DNA of 64,000 nucleotides from Dendrolimus kikuchii (lineage: Eukaryota > Arthropoda > Insecta > Lepidoptera > Lasiocampidae), in the NCBI GenBank assembly GCA_019925095.2, contig CM034389.1:23361435-23425434 (forward strand), given 5' to 3'. The number at the start of each line of letters is the position of its first letter. Position 1 is the stretch's first letter. The position numbers and the translations under genes were made by a program. Below are positions 33,490-44,545 of this stretch, one piece after another. A model generated the notes under the pieces. That model saw only the letters and a program-made list of their open reading frames with translations. It was not told the origin of the DNA and made no database searches.

Positions 33490-36400
33490 CTACGAACCAA
33501 ATGGTAACTTGAACGTGACTGTTCTACCAAACCGAGTTGTGTAGGGTTTCTTGTCTGTGGTGTTCTGTTGTTGGGTGGGAGGTGAAGGTGGAGATGCGTC
33601 AACCGCTTGGTACGCGGGTTTGACACGGTCCATGCTGACAACCGCATTCCTGTCTCCGATGGCGATTGTTAAAGTTTTGTCCTTCCGGCTAAGAACCCTG
33701 TATGGACCTTTATACGGAGGCTGGAGACTATGGCGAACTGTGTCGTCGCGCAACCAAACATGAGAAGCATTGTTTATGTCCTTAAAAATGAAAGTGGACT
33801 TCTGCCCATGACGTGAGCCAGGAACAGGCTTCAGCTGTGCCATGTGGCGGCGAAGCTGGGATACGAAGGCGGAAGCGTCCACAGTTGAGTTGGGAGTCTG
33901 CGAAGGAGCAAGAAATTCTCCGGGTAGGCACAGGGGTTCCCCGTACACTAACTCGGCGGAAGAAGCTTGTAGGTCCTCCTTTAGCGCAGAACGCATGCCG
34001 AGGAGCACTATGGGTAATGATAAAACCCAGGACTCTTGGCGGCACATGATTGCGGCTTTAAGTTGCCGATGCATGCGCTCAACAAGGCCATTCGCACACG
34101 GGTGATAACTCGTGGTACGAACGCGCTTGATAGAGCATAATTGCAGTAAAGCTCGAAAAAGAGCAGATTCGAACTGGCGGCCTTGATCGGTGGTAATAAT
34201 TTGAGGCACGCCATAGCGAGCTATCCACTCCCTGAAGAAGGTCTCGGCCACTTCCTCAGCTGTGATTCCAACCATAGGCCAGGCTTCAGGCCACCTGGTG
34301 AACCTATCGACAGCAGTAAGGCAGTATTGAAAGCCCTTGCTATGTGGAAGAGGGCCAACTATGTCCACATGGACATGGCGAAAACGCTGAGTGGGTGTGG
34401 TAAAAGTACCAACTGGTGTGGAAATATGCCGGGTAACCTTACAGCGTTGGCAATCGAGGCAAGAACGCGTCCACTCTCGACAGTTCTTGTTTATCGACGG
34501 CCAAACATAGCGGTCAGTAACCAGTTTTGTGGTCGCTCGTATGCCCGGATGACTTAAATTGTGAAGCCTATTGAAAATAGCACGGCGCAAGTCACGAGGG
34601 ATAAAAGGACAAGCCTTACCTCTTGAGGTGTCGCATATTATTGCGAACTTTGTACCAGGAATGCTAACCTTAGCTAACTTGAGACTGGAACCTGCAGTCA
34701 ACAACTTGGCTAACTCTTCATCAGACTCCTGTGACTTGGCTAAAGTGTCATATTCCTCCTCCAATGTTATAGCTTCAACGCGAGACATTGCATCCGCAAC
34801 CACATTATCCTGACCTTTAATATGTAAAATGTCAGTGGTAAATTGAGAGATGAATGAAAGTTGGTTTAGCTGTGGAGGAGGTAATTTTTCGCGCCTCTGA
34901 AGGAATGCATATATTAAGGGCTTATGATCAGTGTAGATCGTCACATGCTGTGCCTCCAAAACATGTCGAAAATGCTGAACAGCCTCGTACACCGCAAGAA
35001 GCTCACGGTAATACGCAGGCCACGTTGTCTGGCGAGGGGTAAGCTTCTTGCTAAAGAAAGCAAGAGGCTGCCAGACATCTCCAACACGTTGTTGGAGACA
35101 AGCACCGACATGGCTACAAGATGCGTCTGTGAATAAGCCTAATTTTGCAGTGGGATCTGGATGGGCTAAAAGAGTGATATTGACAAGATGGTCTTTGCAG
35201 TTCTGGAAAGCCTGAATAGTGTCAGTAGTCCAAGGAACTGGTTTGGGACCCTTTAACTGAGAATCAGCCAGCATGTTGATCAAAGGGGCTTGTAGCTCAG
35301 CAGCCTTCGGGATAAAACGGCGGTAAAAATTTAGCATGCCGAGGAACCTGCGCAAGCCCTCAACCGTCTTCGGTAGGGGAAACTCCCGCAAAGCTTGAAT
35401 CCTTTCAGCTGGTGGTCGAATGCCATCTTTAGAAATCCAATGCCCAAGAAATTTAACTTCATCAGCGCCAAAAACACACTTAGATGAATTGATAACTACC
35501 CCATAATCTGACAGGCGTTTGAAGAGAACGCGAAGGTGTTCAGCGTGATCCTGGGGATTACGGGAGAACACCAAAATGTCATCAACGTATGGGAAACAAA
35601 AATTTAAACCACGCACAACCTCGTCTATAAACCTTTGGAAGGTCTGCCCAGCATTTCGAAGTCCAAATGTCATATACGGGAACTCAAATAACCCGAATGG
35701 AGTGGTGATGGCCGTTTTGCAGATGTCATCCGGATGAACGGGGATTTGCTGGTATGCCTTGACCAGGTCTAACACCGAAAAGATGGTAGAACCAGCCAAG
35801 TCTTGGCCAAAGTCACCTATGTGACGGACAGGATAAGAGTCTGGGATGGTGCGGGCGTTTAAAGCACGATAATCCCCACAGGGCCTCCAACCATTCTCAC
35901 CCTTCTTTGCCAGGTGCAAAGGCGAGGACCAAGGGCTTTTGGACGGTCGTGCTGTACCGCAGGCCAGCATGTCCTCGAATTCCTTCTTCGCAACCTGAAG
36001 TTTTTGCGCAGCGAGGCGGCGAGGGCGGCACGCAAGAGGTGGACCATCTGTGGTGAGGATGTGGTGTACGGTTGTGTGTTTGACAACCCTATTAACACCA
36101 GGGGGTCGTGTAATATCCGGGAATTCTTTCAGGAGATCTAAATAGGTGGAATTGCCGCTTATTATAGTTTTAATACTTGTTTGAGAAGTGTCCGCGACGA
36201 TAGCGGTGACAGACAAACGTGTGGTGCCATCTAACAGACGCTGGTTGCGGCAATCTGGCAGTAAATTAAAATATGCCAAAAAGTCAGAGCCGATTATTGG
36301 CGTGTTTACGTCGGCTACCACGAAATTCCACCTGAAATCCCGGCGTAACCCTAAATTTAAACAAAGAGATATAGAGCCGTATGTTTTTATGGGACTTCCG

Positions 36401-36570
36401 TTAGCCGCGGAAACATCAAAATTGGAAGAAGCTATATGTCTTCCTTTGAGTAGAGTACGCGGGTAACAACTAATGTCGGAACCAGTGTCAATCAGAAATC
36501 GACTGTTGGTCCCAGACAAATCAGTCACAAATAAACGACGGCCAGGTGTAGCACAATCAGTCGCCGTCAC
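33490..36570 (-). CDS. Pol polyprotein (protease, RT, RNase H, integrase) of the Kabuki-like element
   Basis: 1026 codons, open throughout. Protease active site FLIDTGSD near residue 25. RT near 200-400 with [10 protein letters not shown] (YVDD). RNase H follows (LFTDAS, YTDHKPL). Integrase has the HHCC finger (H-x-L-x-H...C-x-x-C), the catalytic DIVGPLP...TTDQGRQFE...[11 protein letters not shown] series, and a GPY-type module (YKGPYRVL) near the C-terminus. Order PR-RT-RH-IN is that of Ty3/gypsy. It would be translated as part of a Gag-Pol product, but the upstream gag is damaged. Confidence 0.93.
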   Translation of the reverse strand: MTATDCATPGRRLFVTDLSGTNSRFLIDTGSDISCYPRTLLKGRHIASSNFDVSAANGSPIKTYGSISLCLNLGLRRDFRWNFVVADVNTPIIGSDFLAYFNLLPDCRNQRLLDGTTRLSVTAIVADTSQTSIKTIISGNSTYLDLLKEFPDITRPPGVNRVVKHTTVHHILTTDGPPLACRPRRLAAQKLQVAKKEFEDMLACGTARPSKSPWSSPLHLAKKGENGWRPCGDYRALNARTIPDSYPVRHIGDFGQDLAGSTIFSVLDLVKAYQQIPVHPDDICKTAITTPFGLFEFPYMTFGLRNAGQTFQRFIDEVVRGLNFCFPYVDDILVFSRNPQDHAEHLRVLFKRLSDYGVVINSSKCVFGADEVKFLGHWISKDGIRPPAERIQALREFPLPKTVEGLRRFLGMLNFYRRFIPKAAELQAPLINMLADSQLKGPKPVPWTTDTIQAFQNCKDHLVNITLLAHPDPTAKLGLFTDASCSHVGACLQQRVGDVWQPLAFFSKKLTPRQTTWPAYYRELLAVYEAVQHFRHVLEAQHVTIYTDHKPLIYAFLQRREKLPPPQLNQLSFISQFTTDILHIKGQDNVVADAMSRVEAITLEEEYDTLAKSQESDEELAKLLTAGSSLKLAKVSIPGTKFAIICDTSRGKACPFIPRDLRRAIFNRLHNLSHPGIRATTKLVTDRYVWPSINKNCREWTRSCLDCQRCKVTRHISTPVGTFTTPTQRFRHVHVDIVGPLPHSKGFQYCLTAVDRFTRWPEAWPMVGITAEEVAETFFREWIARYGVPQIITTDQGRQFESALFRALLQLCSIKRVRTTSYHPCANGLVERMHRQLKAAIMCRQESWVLSLPIVLLGMRSALKEDLQASSAELVYGEPLCLPGEFLAPSQTPNSTVDASAFVSQLRRHMAQLKPVPGSRHGQKSTFIFKDINNASHVWLRDDTVRHSLQPPYKGPYRVLSRKDKTLTIAIGDRNAVVSMDRVKPAYQAVDASPPSPPTQQQNTTDKKPYTTRFGRTVTFKLPFGS

Positions 36571-36589
36571 TACTGATTGTGAATCGCGT

Positions 36590-37085
36590 TTAAATTTTGA
36601 TTGTGATTATATTTGCAGGGCAGAACGCATTTATGAGCCTTGCCCTTAAACTTCTTATGATACCAACATATGCGGTTACCAGAGTTGGAAGAAGAGCGCG
36701 GTCTGTTGTTCGTACGGGAACGAGAATTAGTGTCAAATCGTTGGGCGACTGTCTCTTTAAATCATCGAGGACAATGAGGAAACGGCGTTGAGGATCAAAT
36801 ACGATGGCATGGTTAGGCAAATCACGCTCTACTTGTTTCTTCATTACCTCAAGATCCGATGGGTTTGTGTAAGAAAACAGGCAAGCTGCAGCAATCGAAC
36901 GCGGGAAGAAAACCGCAATTAATTCTGTTTTAAGATGCTCATATTTATTTTCAAGAGGTGAGCGGTTCTGCGAATCGGAACGTGGCCATACTTGGTACCT
37001 GCCGGAAGCCTCAGCGTGACGTACTTTTTGACAATTGATCCTGTAGATCCTTCACCTGTTGCAGCATGGTTTCTATAGAAGACAT
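36590..37085 (-). pseudogene. Remnant of gag of the Kabuki-like element
   Basis: Only the two ends of a Gag can be seen. Around 37085-37010 a short frame has a coiled-coil-like MLQQVKDLQDQL and then a stop. A second frame (36844-36590) covers VERDLPNHAIVFDPQRRF. One frame over, at 36668-36615, is the zinc finger C-x2-H-x9-C-x3-C, typical of CsRn1-group Gag. The ~1 kb between primer site and pol is too short for a normal gag and includes AT-rich non-coding sequence (about 37170-37270), so an internal deletion and frameshifts are likely. Confidence 0.65.
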
Positions 37086-37556
37086 AGTGAAGGATTATAT
37101 GTACAACCGAAATACAAAACAGGATAAAAACAAAAAATACACACTTGAGAATGAAACAAAAATAAGAATTATACAAACAAACACCCTAACTATTAACATA
37201 AAATATCATTAACACAATTATTAAAAATGAATTAAAAATAATTGAAACAAAATAGATGTGCAAAATCTTATACGTGAAAACGGTATGCGATCGCCCTTAT
37301 TTTTGAACAATCGGAAAATCGAAAACGCCGTCGAAATTATCCGCTGCAGGCCGTGGATGTTATGCTGGAGCAATTCCAATCCAGGTGGCCTCGCCTGAAG
37401 ATGGAGTCGGCGCTGCGGGCTGTGAGTGCCCGCTGAAGCAGTCCCAGACGTCCGCGCCCGGGGATCGCTCGGCTTGAAACTCCAGCCCAAACAGTTGAGT
37501 AGTGGGCAACGACGAATGTATAATTCCAATTTTTATAGGTTGAAAATTTGTGTTCA

Positions 37557-37575
37557 GATCACGTCGGGGTCACCA
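37557..37575 (-). other. Primer binding site (tRNA-Trp)
   Basis: Reads TGGTGACCCCGACGTGATC in element direction, complementary to the 3' end of eukaryotic tRNA-Trp (including CCA). It sits just inside the 5' LTR, where minus-strand DNA synthesis would begin. Confidence 0.8.
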
Positions 37576-37604
37576 TTAATGACGGGTCGTTGCAATAATA
37601 AACA

Positions 37605-37813
37605 ACCCGTTCATTTTCAAAGTATATAATTTTGTATATGATATTTACATAGCCGAACGTATTAATATAAAATATATATTCGGATTTAAAGAGATTAAAT
37701 TCTGTACATTTTCGTGACTAATTTTCCTTGTGTCTAATGTGACATCACAGTTGTCAAATGTAAAACCTTCAATCTTGCCTGCCAGTCAGTAGGCGAACAG
37801 GTTTGTTTCGCCA
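37605..37813 (-). repeat. 5' LTR of the Kabuki-like element
   Basis: In element direction it starts TGGCGAAACAAACC. The part at 37605-37718 is identical to 33176-33289 of the other LTR, whereas 37719-37813 differs at about ten places. Between this LTR and the primer site lie about 30 nt whose counterpart is absent after the 3' LTR, so the formal LTR end may be further left. Confidence 0.82.
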
Positions 37814-37870
37814 TTGGTCCAACTCTTGGAAATGGCCGACGTATGGCACGGATATGATTAGGCCCACGAA
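37814..37870 (-). pseudogene. Truncated ABCG membrane exon, cut by the LTR element
   Basis: After the acceptor ttactttag the exon reads FVGLIISVPYVGHFQELDQ, 19 codons in the phase required by the upstream exon and parallel to MVSALILGTCYSGISG-TQRGVQD in the plus gene. It then runs straight into the LTR starting TGGCGAAAC at 37813. The paralog's exon has 75 codons, so about 56 are missing. The other side of the element (below 33176) shows no coding match, only a LINE-tail relic and AT-rich DNA. Confidence 0.75.
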
Positions 37871-38094
37871 CTAAAGTAAAGAATAATAAATGTTCCTTAA
37901 TTAATATTTTGCTATGGAAATTTATAGATGTAGAAAATAGATAGTCAACTCATATACATACTCATATACCTACATATTATTATATCTAAATTTAAACACA
38001 ATTATAAGACAACATAATATGTGACGGTAGTAAGCAATTAGGCAGAACAGTGTTTTCCCAACACTAAAGTATTGCAGCCTTACATTGACAATAG

Positions 38095-38310
38095 ATTGAG
38101 TCGTTACCCCAGACTTACGTGATTTTAGGAAAGATGAAATTTTCAGTATCGGTAGTTTAACATAAACTTAGAAAGGAACGGATACTCGCTAAGCTGAAAG
38201 CGGGGTCGTTTTTCAGGTAGCAGCCGTCAAAGGTGGAAAATAACCATGAGAAGATGTTTAGCCCGTCAGATTTGTCTGGCTCATTGGAAAATAATTTAAA
38301 ATGTACTATT
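38095..38310. repeat. Half copy of the foldback MITE
   Basis: Matches the left arm and adjoining centre of the 41452-41969 element (accccagacttacgtgattt, gatactcgctaagctgaaag, cccgtcagatttgtct) but has no right arm. It lies between the truncated ABCG exon and the 38917 exon. Confidence 0.75.
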
Positions 38311-38916
38311 TCCTAACACTGGTCAACAGTGGTTTTGTTGCTCTGGATAATAAAATGGCTAAGAATAGTTTTATCCCAATGATTAATGAAACTATGAAAT
38401 ACTGGCAATTTTTTTTAAATTTTGTTTCATATGACACTAAAAACCAATAAGTTATATTTGAGAAATACTAGTAATTGGTTTGTTTTATATTTAATGAATA
38501 TATATAGACGTAAAAAGAGAATTACTGGCGAAATCCATCTTTTACTTCAGAGAGACCTTCTATATTATTTTTGGGGACAATTGCCGTTGTAAAGACTAAC
38601 AGCTATCTGCCATCATGTAACGGTTTCTACCATCACTGATAGGGTGATGATGGTAGATGGTAGCCTATGATGGTAGAAGTGCTCACCCTGTTCCACACTC
38701 AAATTCTCAAGATTATCAGTCAATCTACACTACATAACCGTGGAGAAAGTGTCACTTTATACTCATATTCACTGTAAAAATCTTAAGAATCATAGTCATG
38801 CCAGCACTTCCACAAATATATTCGCAAATTGTGTACTGAAAATTATAAAAAGCTGCAAACATATCTCCGACAACATTTTTTTTTATTGATCTGTGTAATT
38901 TTTTCAATACACTTAC

Positions 38917-39022
38917 CATAAGTAAAAGAAACTCCGCTATCCATATTGAACTATTGTGTTTAATTTGTAATATGTTTCTCCACATCAACCAGTAGAACTG
39001 GACGAAGTAGTTCACTTTGACT
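38917..39022 (-). CDS. ABCG minus-strand exon: first membrane segment
   Basis: 106 nt: (L)VKVNYFVQFYWLMWRNIL, QIKHNSS, then IWIAEFLLLM at the start of TM1. It has the same length and phases as the plus-strand exon 15166-15271. Donor atg|gtaagt, phase 0. Confidence 0.86.
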
Positions 39023-39284
39023 CTAAAAATTTATTTAATGAAATAAACAAGTTGACAATTTGAGAAGTTGCTAAACAAGGAAATAATACAGCTTAGATTA
39101 AATAAGGCATGGCAATCGAAGCGATTATATGGTGGTAATAAAAGTTGACTGAACAAACAACTGATTAATAAACAAAAACAACCAAATATTGAAATTAATA
39201 ATAAGCAGCTATTTGTAAAGACAATTTTTATAGCATTTAGCGGAAATACTGTAATAATATGATTATATATTTTTTATAGATATA

Positions 39285-39521
39285 TATATTTTTTATTGCA
39301 GGAGATCAGCAGACAGGCAGACGGCCCACTTGATGGAAAGCGGTTACCATCGCCTATGGACATTTGAAACACCAAAGGTGCTACAAATGCGCTGCTGTTC
39401 TCTTAAGAGAGACTGGAACCTGGTCACTAATGCCGGAACCCAACTCAAGGTTGTTATGGTGACATACTTTAGACCAGGGGTGGTAGCCATCCAGTCGGGC
39501 AAATGCCCTACCGCCTGGCAT
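39285..39521 (-). repeat. SINE-like repeat, copy 3 (head missing)
   Basis: Same tail, ggttccagt and middle blocks; it stops at ctaccgcctgg, so the first ~70 bp are absent. It lies in the minus-gene intron near exon 38917-39022. Confidence 0.78.
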
Positions 39522-40099
39522 AATGATACTACTGTCTAAAGCGATTTTGGTTTCAGTGACCGTGTATCGTGATTATGTATTGTAACTTTCGAGCCAGTAG
39601 TGTGTTTGTATGTAACATATATAGCCTCTTTTAGCCAGGCATGTGCGATCACAGTTCAGGCAAGTCAAAATGCCACTTGGATACTCGTTATTATAGTTAT
39701 GAGAATAAGAGGGAAATATTGTCTGAATTAATTAACATAACTACATAACATATAACGATATCTTTACATCATTATGTTTTAATGTTGAAAATTTCACAGC
39801 AATAAATTACGGCCTATAAAATTTTACCTAATTTTTTTTTTATAATGCGATGAAACAATACTGCTATAAATAATAAATACTATAAAATTAACATATTTTA
39901 TCGTTGTTTTAATCAACCTTATTTAAATTTAATCGATACACGTGTAGTATTTGAATAAAATTGTTGATGTGTTAAGGATGTAATATCTATCTATAATATT
40001 ATAACATTCTAAAAATACCGTATTGAATTGAAGTTATTAAAAAAACAACTGGAATACACTTAGTACGTAAACGATGGAGAAACACGTAGCATTTTTCTT

Positions 40100-40345
40100 A
40101 GATTTCTTGCCTGTTTATTCGGGATTCACGTAAAAACTACTGGGCCGATTCCGATGCGGTTTTCGCTGATCGACAAATTCTTAGACTTAAAATCTGCGCT
40201 ACTTTTATTTCGAGAATCGCACGGGAATTTATCTAAGAATGATTTAAATTGGCCAGATTAAAACAAATCGAATTCAAATATGTGATTTTTTTATCGTGGG
40301 AATCCCGTGAGAATTTGAAGTCAAGCGTGAACAAAGTCTGCGGAC
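40100..40345 (+). repeat. 'gggattcacgtaaaaactac' repeat, copy
   Basis: ctgtttattcgggattcacg, taaaaactactgggccgatt, gcggttttcgctgatcgaca. The same block occurs at 21600-21770, 51180-51560 (both plus) and 58740-59110 (minus). Confidence 0.62.
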
Positions 40346-40587
40346 ATATCGGCATAGGGCTACCATTAAAAAATGTGTCTGACATGAAGTGGGCATGATA
40401 TAATTCTTAGAAAAATATTAATTACTTTAAAATAACTAATGATCAATACCGCAACGCCATCTATCGAAGTGAAGGCTTAACTGAGCATGAGAGCAACACA
40501 TTAAAATTGTCGCTTTCCCGATGATGTATTTATTAATGGATTGCAACGGTGGCGCCGATATAACGCGGTCGGGGCGCCATCTTTCAA

Positions 40588-40735
40588 CATTTTTTTTATT
40601 GCAGGAGTTCAGCAGAGAGGCAGACAGCTCACCTGATAGAAAGCGGTTACCATCTCCTATGGACATTTGTAACCCCAAAGTGGCTACCAATGTGTTGTCG
40701 CTCTCTAAACGGAGACTGGAACCTGGCCACTGGCT
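40588..40735 (-). repeat. SINE-like repeat, tail half (diverged)
   Basis: Has the T-run/attgcagga border, gaaagcggttaccatctcc, tatggacatttgtaac and gagactggaacctggccact, then stops matching. More diverged than the long copies. Confidence 0.68.
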
Positions 40736-41243
40736 GTATTCGTCTATCCCGTTTTTTCTGGATGAACAGTACCCCAAGTCTTATTCTATACCCCTAACAA
40801 CGTATATGCAACATTTCATGATATTTTGTTGCGTAGTTAACTACACACTTACTTACCTTAAGGTATAAAAACGTCATAACGAACAAACTTACATTTGCAT
40901 TCATAATATTAGTTAGGTTTCTAAGGATTTTAATTGATTGAGATGGCTCTACAACTTGGATGATGTGAAAAAGGTGTAGATAAATATGAGTAGTATTTGT
41001 GTAGAATAAACTATCTGATCAAGAAACAATAAAACTCAGTCATGTTGTAAGAACCATTTGTTTTTAAAAAGGACGAAAAAAGATGACGAATAGTGTCTGA
41101 TTAAATTTAAACTTGACAAAAAATCTATTAAACTCAGTAGACAGATATTTAACTGAATGGCATTGAAAACTAAATACTGTTCTTTTTTTTTTAAATTTTA
41201 GTATTGACTTTTGATAGCATAATTTTTATACTAACACTTTAAA

Positions 41244-41403
41244 GGCCGATTTTTCAATCAACAGGTTTTATCAATTATTCATAAATACATGAAAATTTTT
41301 AAATGTTAGTTGCATAAATAAAACAATCAAATGCTTTTGAATTCACTCAGGTTATAATTTATTCAACCGATAACTTTCGTGTGATGATTGAAAAATCGGC
41401 CCT
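41244..41403. mobile_element. MITE with 'ggccgatttttcaatca' inverted ends, copy 1
   Basis: Left ggccgatttttcaatcaaca, right tgatgattgaaaaatcggcc, 160 bp, non-coding, and 50 bp from the foldback MITE. Confidence 0.78.
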
Positions 41404-41451
41404 AAAACAAATAAAAATAATCAAAACCACTTTGAGAAGTATATATAGATA

Positions 41452-41969
41452 GAGATCCCAGTCACCCCAGACTTACGTGATTTTAGGAAAGATGAAATTT
41501 TTAGGATCGGTAGTTTAATATAAACTTAGAAAGGAATGGATACTCGCTAAGCTGAAAGTGGGCCGTTTTTCAGGTAGCAGCTGTCAAAGGTGGAAAATAA
41601 CCATGGGAAGAAATTTGGCCCGTCAGATTTGTCTAGCTCATTGGAAAATATTTTAAAATATTATACTTGATAATATATATAAAATTCAGCCTTCCTAAAA
41701 TGACGTAAGTTCCCATTTTTTTTTAAAGTGTCTGTCAAAAGTTATGGCCCACAGGAAGTGTCTGACAACTGTATATCTTCGTTTATAACAAAATCATATA
41801 TGACATATGTAAAAACTAGCCTTGCTACTTTGACATAAGTTAACATGGTTATTCTCCACCTTTGATACCTGCTACCTGAAAAACGGCTCCGCTTACAGCT
41901 TAGCTAGTATCTGATACTGAAAGTTTCATCTTTCTTAAAATGACGTAAGTCTGGGGTGACTGGGATCTC
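41452..41969. mobile_element. Foldback MITE with ~150-bp inverted arms
   Basis: Left arm starts gagatcccagtcaccccaga, and the right arm ends with its exact complement. The arms continue to pair imperfectly through tttcaggtagcag and aaggtggaaaataaccatg, about 150 bp. The centre is AT-rich. No coding frame. Confidence 0.8.
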
Positions 41970-42753
41970 AATCTAATACTTAATATCATTGCGATAAGTA
42001 GGAACTATGTGAATATTAAAATCTACTGTCAGATTTCAAGACACTGTAAGCTCTTTCTGCGTGCAACTTAACACAAACCACCCATTTTAATATTATTATA
42101 TTTTCTTAAGTTTTTGCGACTTGTATATATAATAAAACTATGAAATTAAACAAAGCACGGTAATTTTAAATTACCGCGATTAAAACCGTTAAAACGTAGT
42201 TTTATTATTTTAATATTATATAAAACTAGCTGATACCCGTCCGCTTCGCATGCCGTAAAATCTGTTCTTAGCTAACCTCTACTTGGCGAAAGGAAGGTCC
42301 ATGCCAAATTTCAAGTCTATAGGTATTATAGTTCTTGAGATGGTCGGTTTCTATATTTTATCGACAGTTCATTTTTCATATGGGCGGTTGCTATATCTCA
42401 CTATACATTCACTTGCTTTAACATCGGTCGAATTTAAACATTACTTTTTTGGAGCTTGTGTCAAATTTTAACTAAATGGAAATGAAGGAAAATGAAGGGC
42501 CGGTCACATATAGAAACCGGCTCTACGACATTGAATATTAAATTTAAACCACGATTACGTTGTCCTTGAAATCTACCTTTTAACTGATCATGAATTTAAT
42601 TAAGTAACATGTTAATCATATGATGTTTCAAGTTTATTAGACGAGTTTCCTAATTAATATTATACATTATGAACTTTATACATTCTGACAAACTTATTTA
42701 AATAATATAAACTTAACAATATAACGATTTTAATAAATATTGAGTAAACTTAC

Positions 42754-42782
42754 AGTGTTAAATATCTTTCGAAGTATTCGTT
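42754..42782 (-). CDS. ABCG minus-strand microexon (29 nt)
   Basis: Acceptor ttttgttccag, exon coding NEYFERYLT plus two bases, donor ct|gtaagt. It enters in phase 0, as the upstream exon needs, and leaves in phase 2, as the 39022-38917 exon needs; without it the reading frame breaks. The plus-strand paralog has no such exon, since its linker exon ends in phase 2 by itself. Support is from splice sites and phase only. Confidence 0.72.
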
Positions 42783-43843
42783 CTGGAACAAAAAGAAATA
42801 TACATGAAAATTCATTGAATTAATTTAATTCTTGTAGAGAGGATTCTTTTCAAATTAATAACATAAAACATTTTCATTTAGAAGTTTCATCGTCAATTGC
42901 TTTTTGTAAGTCAACAAAATTTTAAAGTAAAAGCTTTTTAAATTTGACACAAGTCATTATCTAATTATTTAATTGGATATAAACAGCAAAGTAGCAATTG
43001 ATGATAGTTAAAATCTGGAGTAGGTACTTATTTAAAAAAATGTAGATTAGGTACAGTAATGACTTTAGATCGGAACTAGGTATGGAGACGCGATATAAAA
43101 TCTTCAGACATCAAACTGCTGAAATTAATGGATAATTGATTTGTTTGCGATTTAAGTCACTAATATTCGACTCGCAGTGATGTAACGTAGCCAGCTTCTG
43201 GGCACCTTAGCCATAGATAATAATGACCTGTACTCTGATTTTTAATTACTTGGACTAAGATGACAGCTGCGATCGATCTTTTTTCATTTATATTTTAGAA
43301 TATACTACTATAACTTATGAACATAATACTTGTTGATTGAACTAACACAACTCACTCGACTTGTGTGTGTTGAATCTTACAGAAATTCTATACAAATCAA
43401 CTCACAGTGGTGAGTTCCTTCAATTTTGCAACATAAAAAGATCTATCGTAGCTATCATTTTAGTCCAGGTAACCAAAAATCATAATATAGATTAATTAAG
43501 TATAACTATTTATAGCCTAATGGGCTTTTAGAATACAATATAACTAATATTGGGCAATGGATCAATATGGCGATCCAGCGAGGAATCGTAGCCAGCCTTC
43601 TGGGCACCTTACCCATAGAAGATGGTAATAGTATATAGTAGTCTTAGTCTTCAGGGAATATGGGTAGAGTACAATACAAATAAGTAAGTTTTCTTTTATT
43701 GTATTCGATTATATGTAATTTTATAATTGTTTTGTGAAGAAGCTAAATAAAGATATGTAAAAATTAAAAAAAGAAAACACTAATATTGGTTGATTAGCTT
43801 TAATTAAGGTTAGGTTTATCGGCTTTGTGTTGAAACCACTTAC

Positions 43844-44054
43844 CTTCTCATCAGTAGTTCCATTGAAATATTCCACTTCATCATGTACCTCGCCAACTCT
43901 GTGCTCTATTTTCGCAGCTATATCAGATCTATTATAGTCGTCGCATATGCGTCGGATACGCTCGCGACTTTCGATTTCTCTATCAAGCTCTATGCCTAGT
44001 AATGTAACGTAATATTCTGCTGCGTTGAATCCAACCGGACACTTGTAGTTTAAA
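43844..44054 (-). CDS. ABCG minus-strand exon: linker CPVGFNAAEYYV
   Basis: One base completes the split Ser codon, then LNYKCPVGFNAAEYYVTLLG, a charged linker rich in Arg/Glu/Asp, ending GTTDEK|gtaagt in phase 0. It parallels the plus-strand 14227-14382 exon but has about 18 more residues. The phase does not fit the next large exon directly; the 29-nt exon at 42754-42782 repairs it. Confidence 0.88.
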
Positions 44055-44282
44055 CTGTTAGAAAGAGAATAAATTTTGACATTCGAAAGTGACAATTATT
44101 ACACATTTCATTTCTGTCCTTTAATGTCGACGATCGACCAGTGATTCATATAAACGTAAATTTGGATTGTTCAATACCATTTAACATCGTCATGTCCTGT
44201 CAGTTCTGAGTATTTCAACCAAATTATTCAATTTAGTTGATCTGTCTATTACCAGCATTAGCTATGTGAAGTTATGTAAATT

Positions 44283-44545
44283 ACTAGCTTCTGTCCGCAA
44301 ATTCGTCCGCGTGGAATAGTAAAAAAAAAAGTAAGTTAAAAAAACTCTCTGATTTTGAAACATTTTTCATTAGTGCTCCGCTCTTATTGGTCTTAGCGTG
44401 ATATATATAGCCTATAGTCTTCCTCGATAAATGGGCTATCTAACACTGAAAGAATTATTCAAATCAGACTAGTAGTTCCTGAGATTAGCGCGTCCAAGCA
44501 AACAAACAAACCTACTCTTCAGGTATATATATTACTATAAGATAA
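44283..44545 (+). repeat. Interspersed repeat, same family, short copy
   Basis: actagcttctgtccgcaaat, tccgcgtggaatag, gctccgctcttattggtctt, gataaatgggctatctaaca and agattagcgcgtccaagcaa. Plus orientation, inside the minus-gene intron near the linker exon. Confidence 0.65.

Larger units (their letters stand above)
33176..37813 (-). mobile_element. Ty3/gypsy LTR retrotransposon, CsRn1/Kabuki-type
   Basis: Two direct LTRs of about 210 bp (37605-37813 at its 5' end, 33176-33387 at its 3' end), a primer binding site matching the 3' end of tRNA-Trp, a pol frame of 1026 codons, and a G-rich polypurine tract beside the 3' LTR. The tRNA-Trp primer and the Gag C-x2-H-x9-C-x3-C finger are the known marks of the CsRn1/Kabuki group. 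It has no env-like frame. It begins within a coding exon of the minus-strand ABCG gene and shares its direction. No clean target-site duplication was found, consistent with later loss of flanking DNA. Confidence 0.88.

Noticed and set aside
33551..36466. Several plus-strand frames of 60-124 codons
   Set aside because: They are antisense shadows of the Kabuki-like pol.
33140..37820. Search for a target-site duplication around the Kabuki-like element
   Set aside because: Flanks do not match (ccaa on one side, aaat on the other), and the 3' LTR seems slightly short, so no duplication is claimed.
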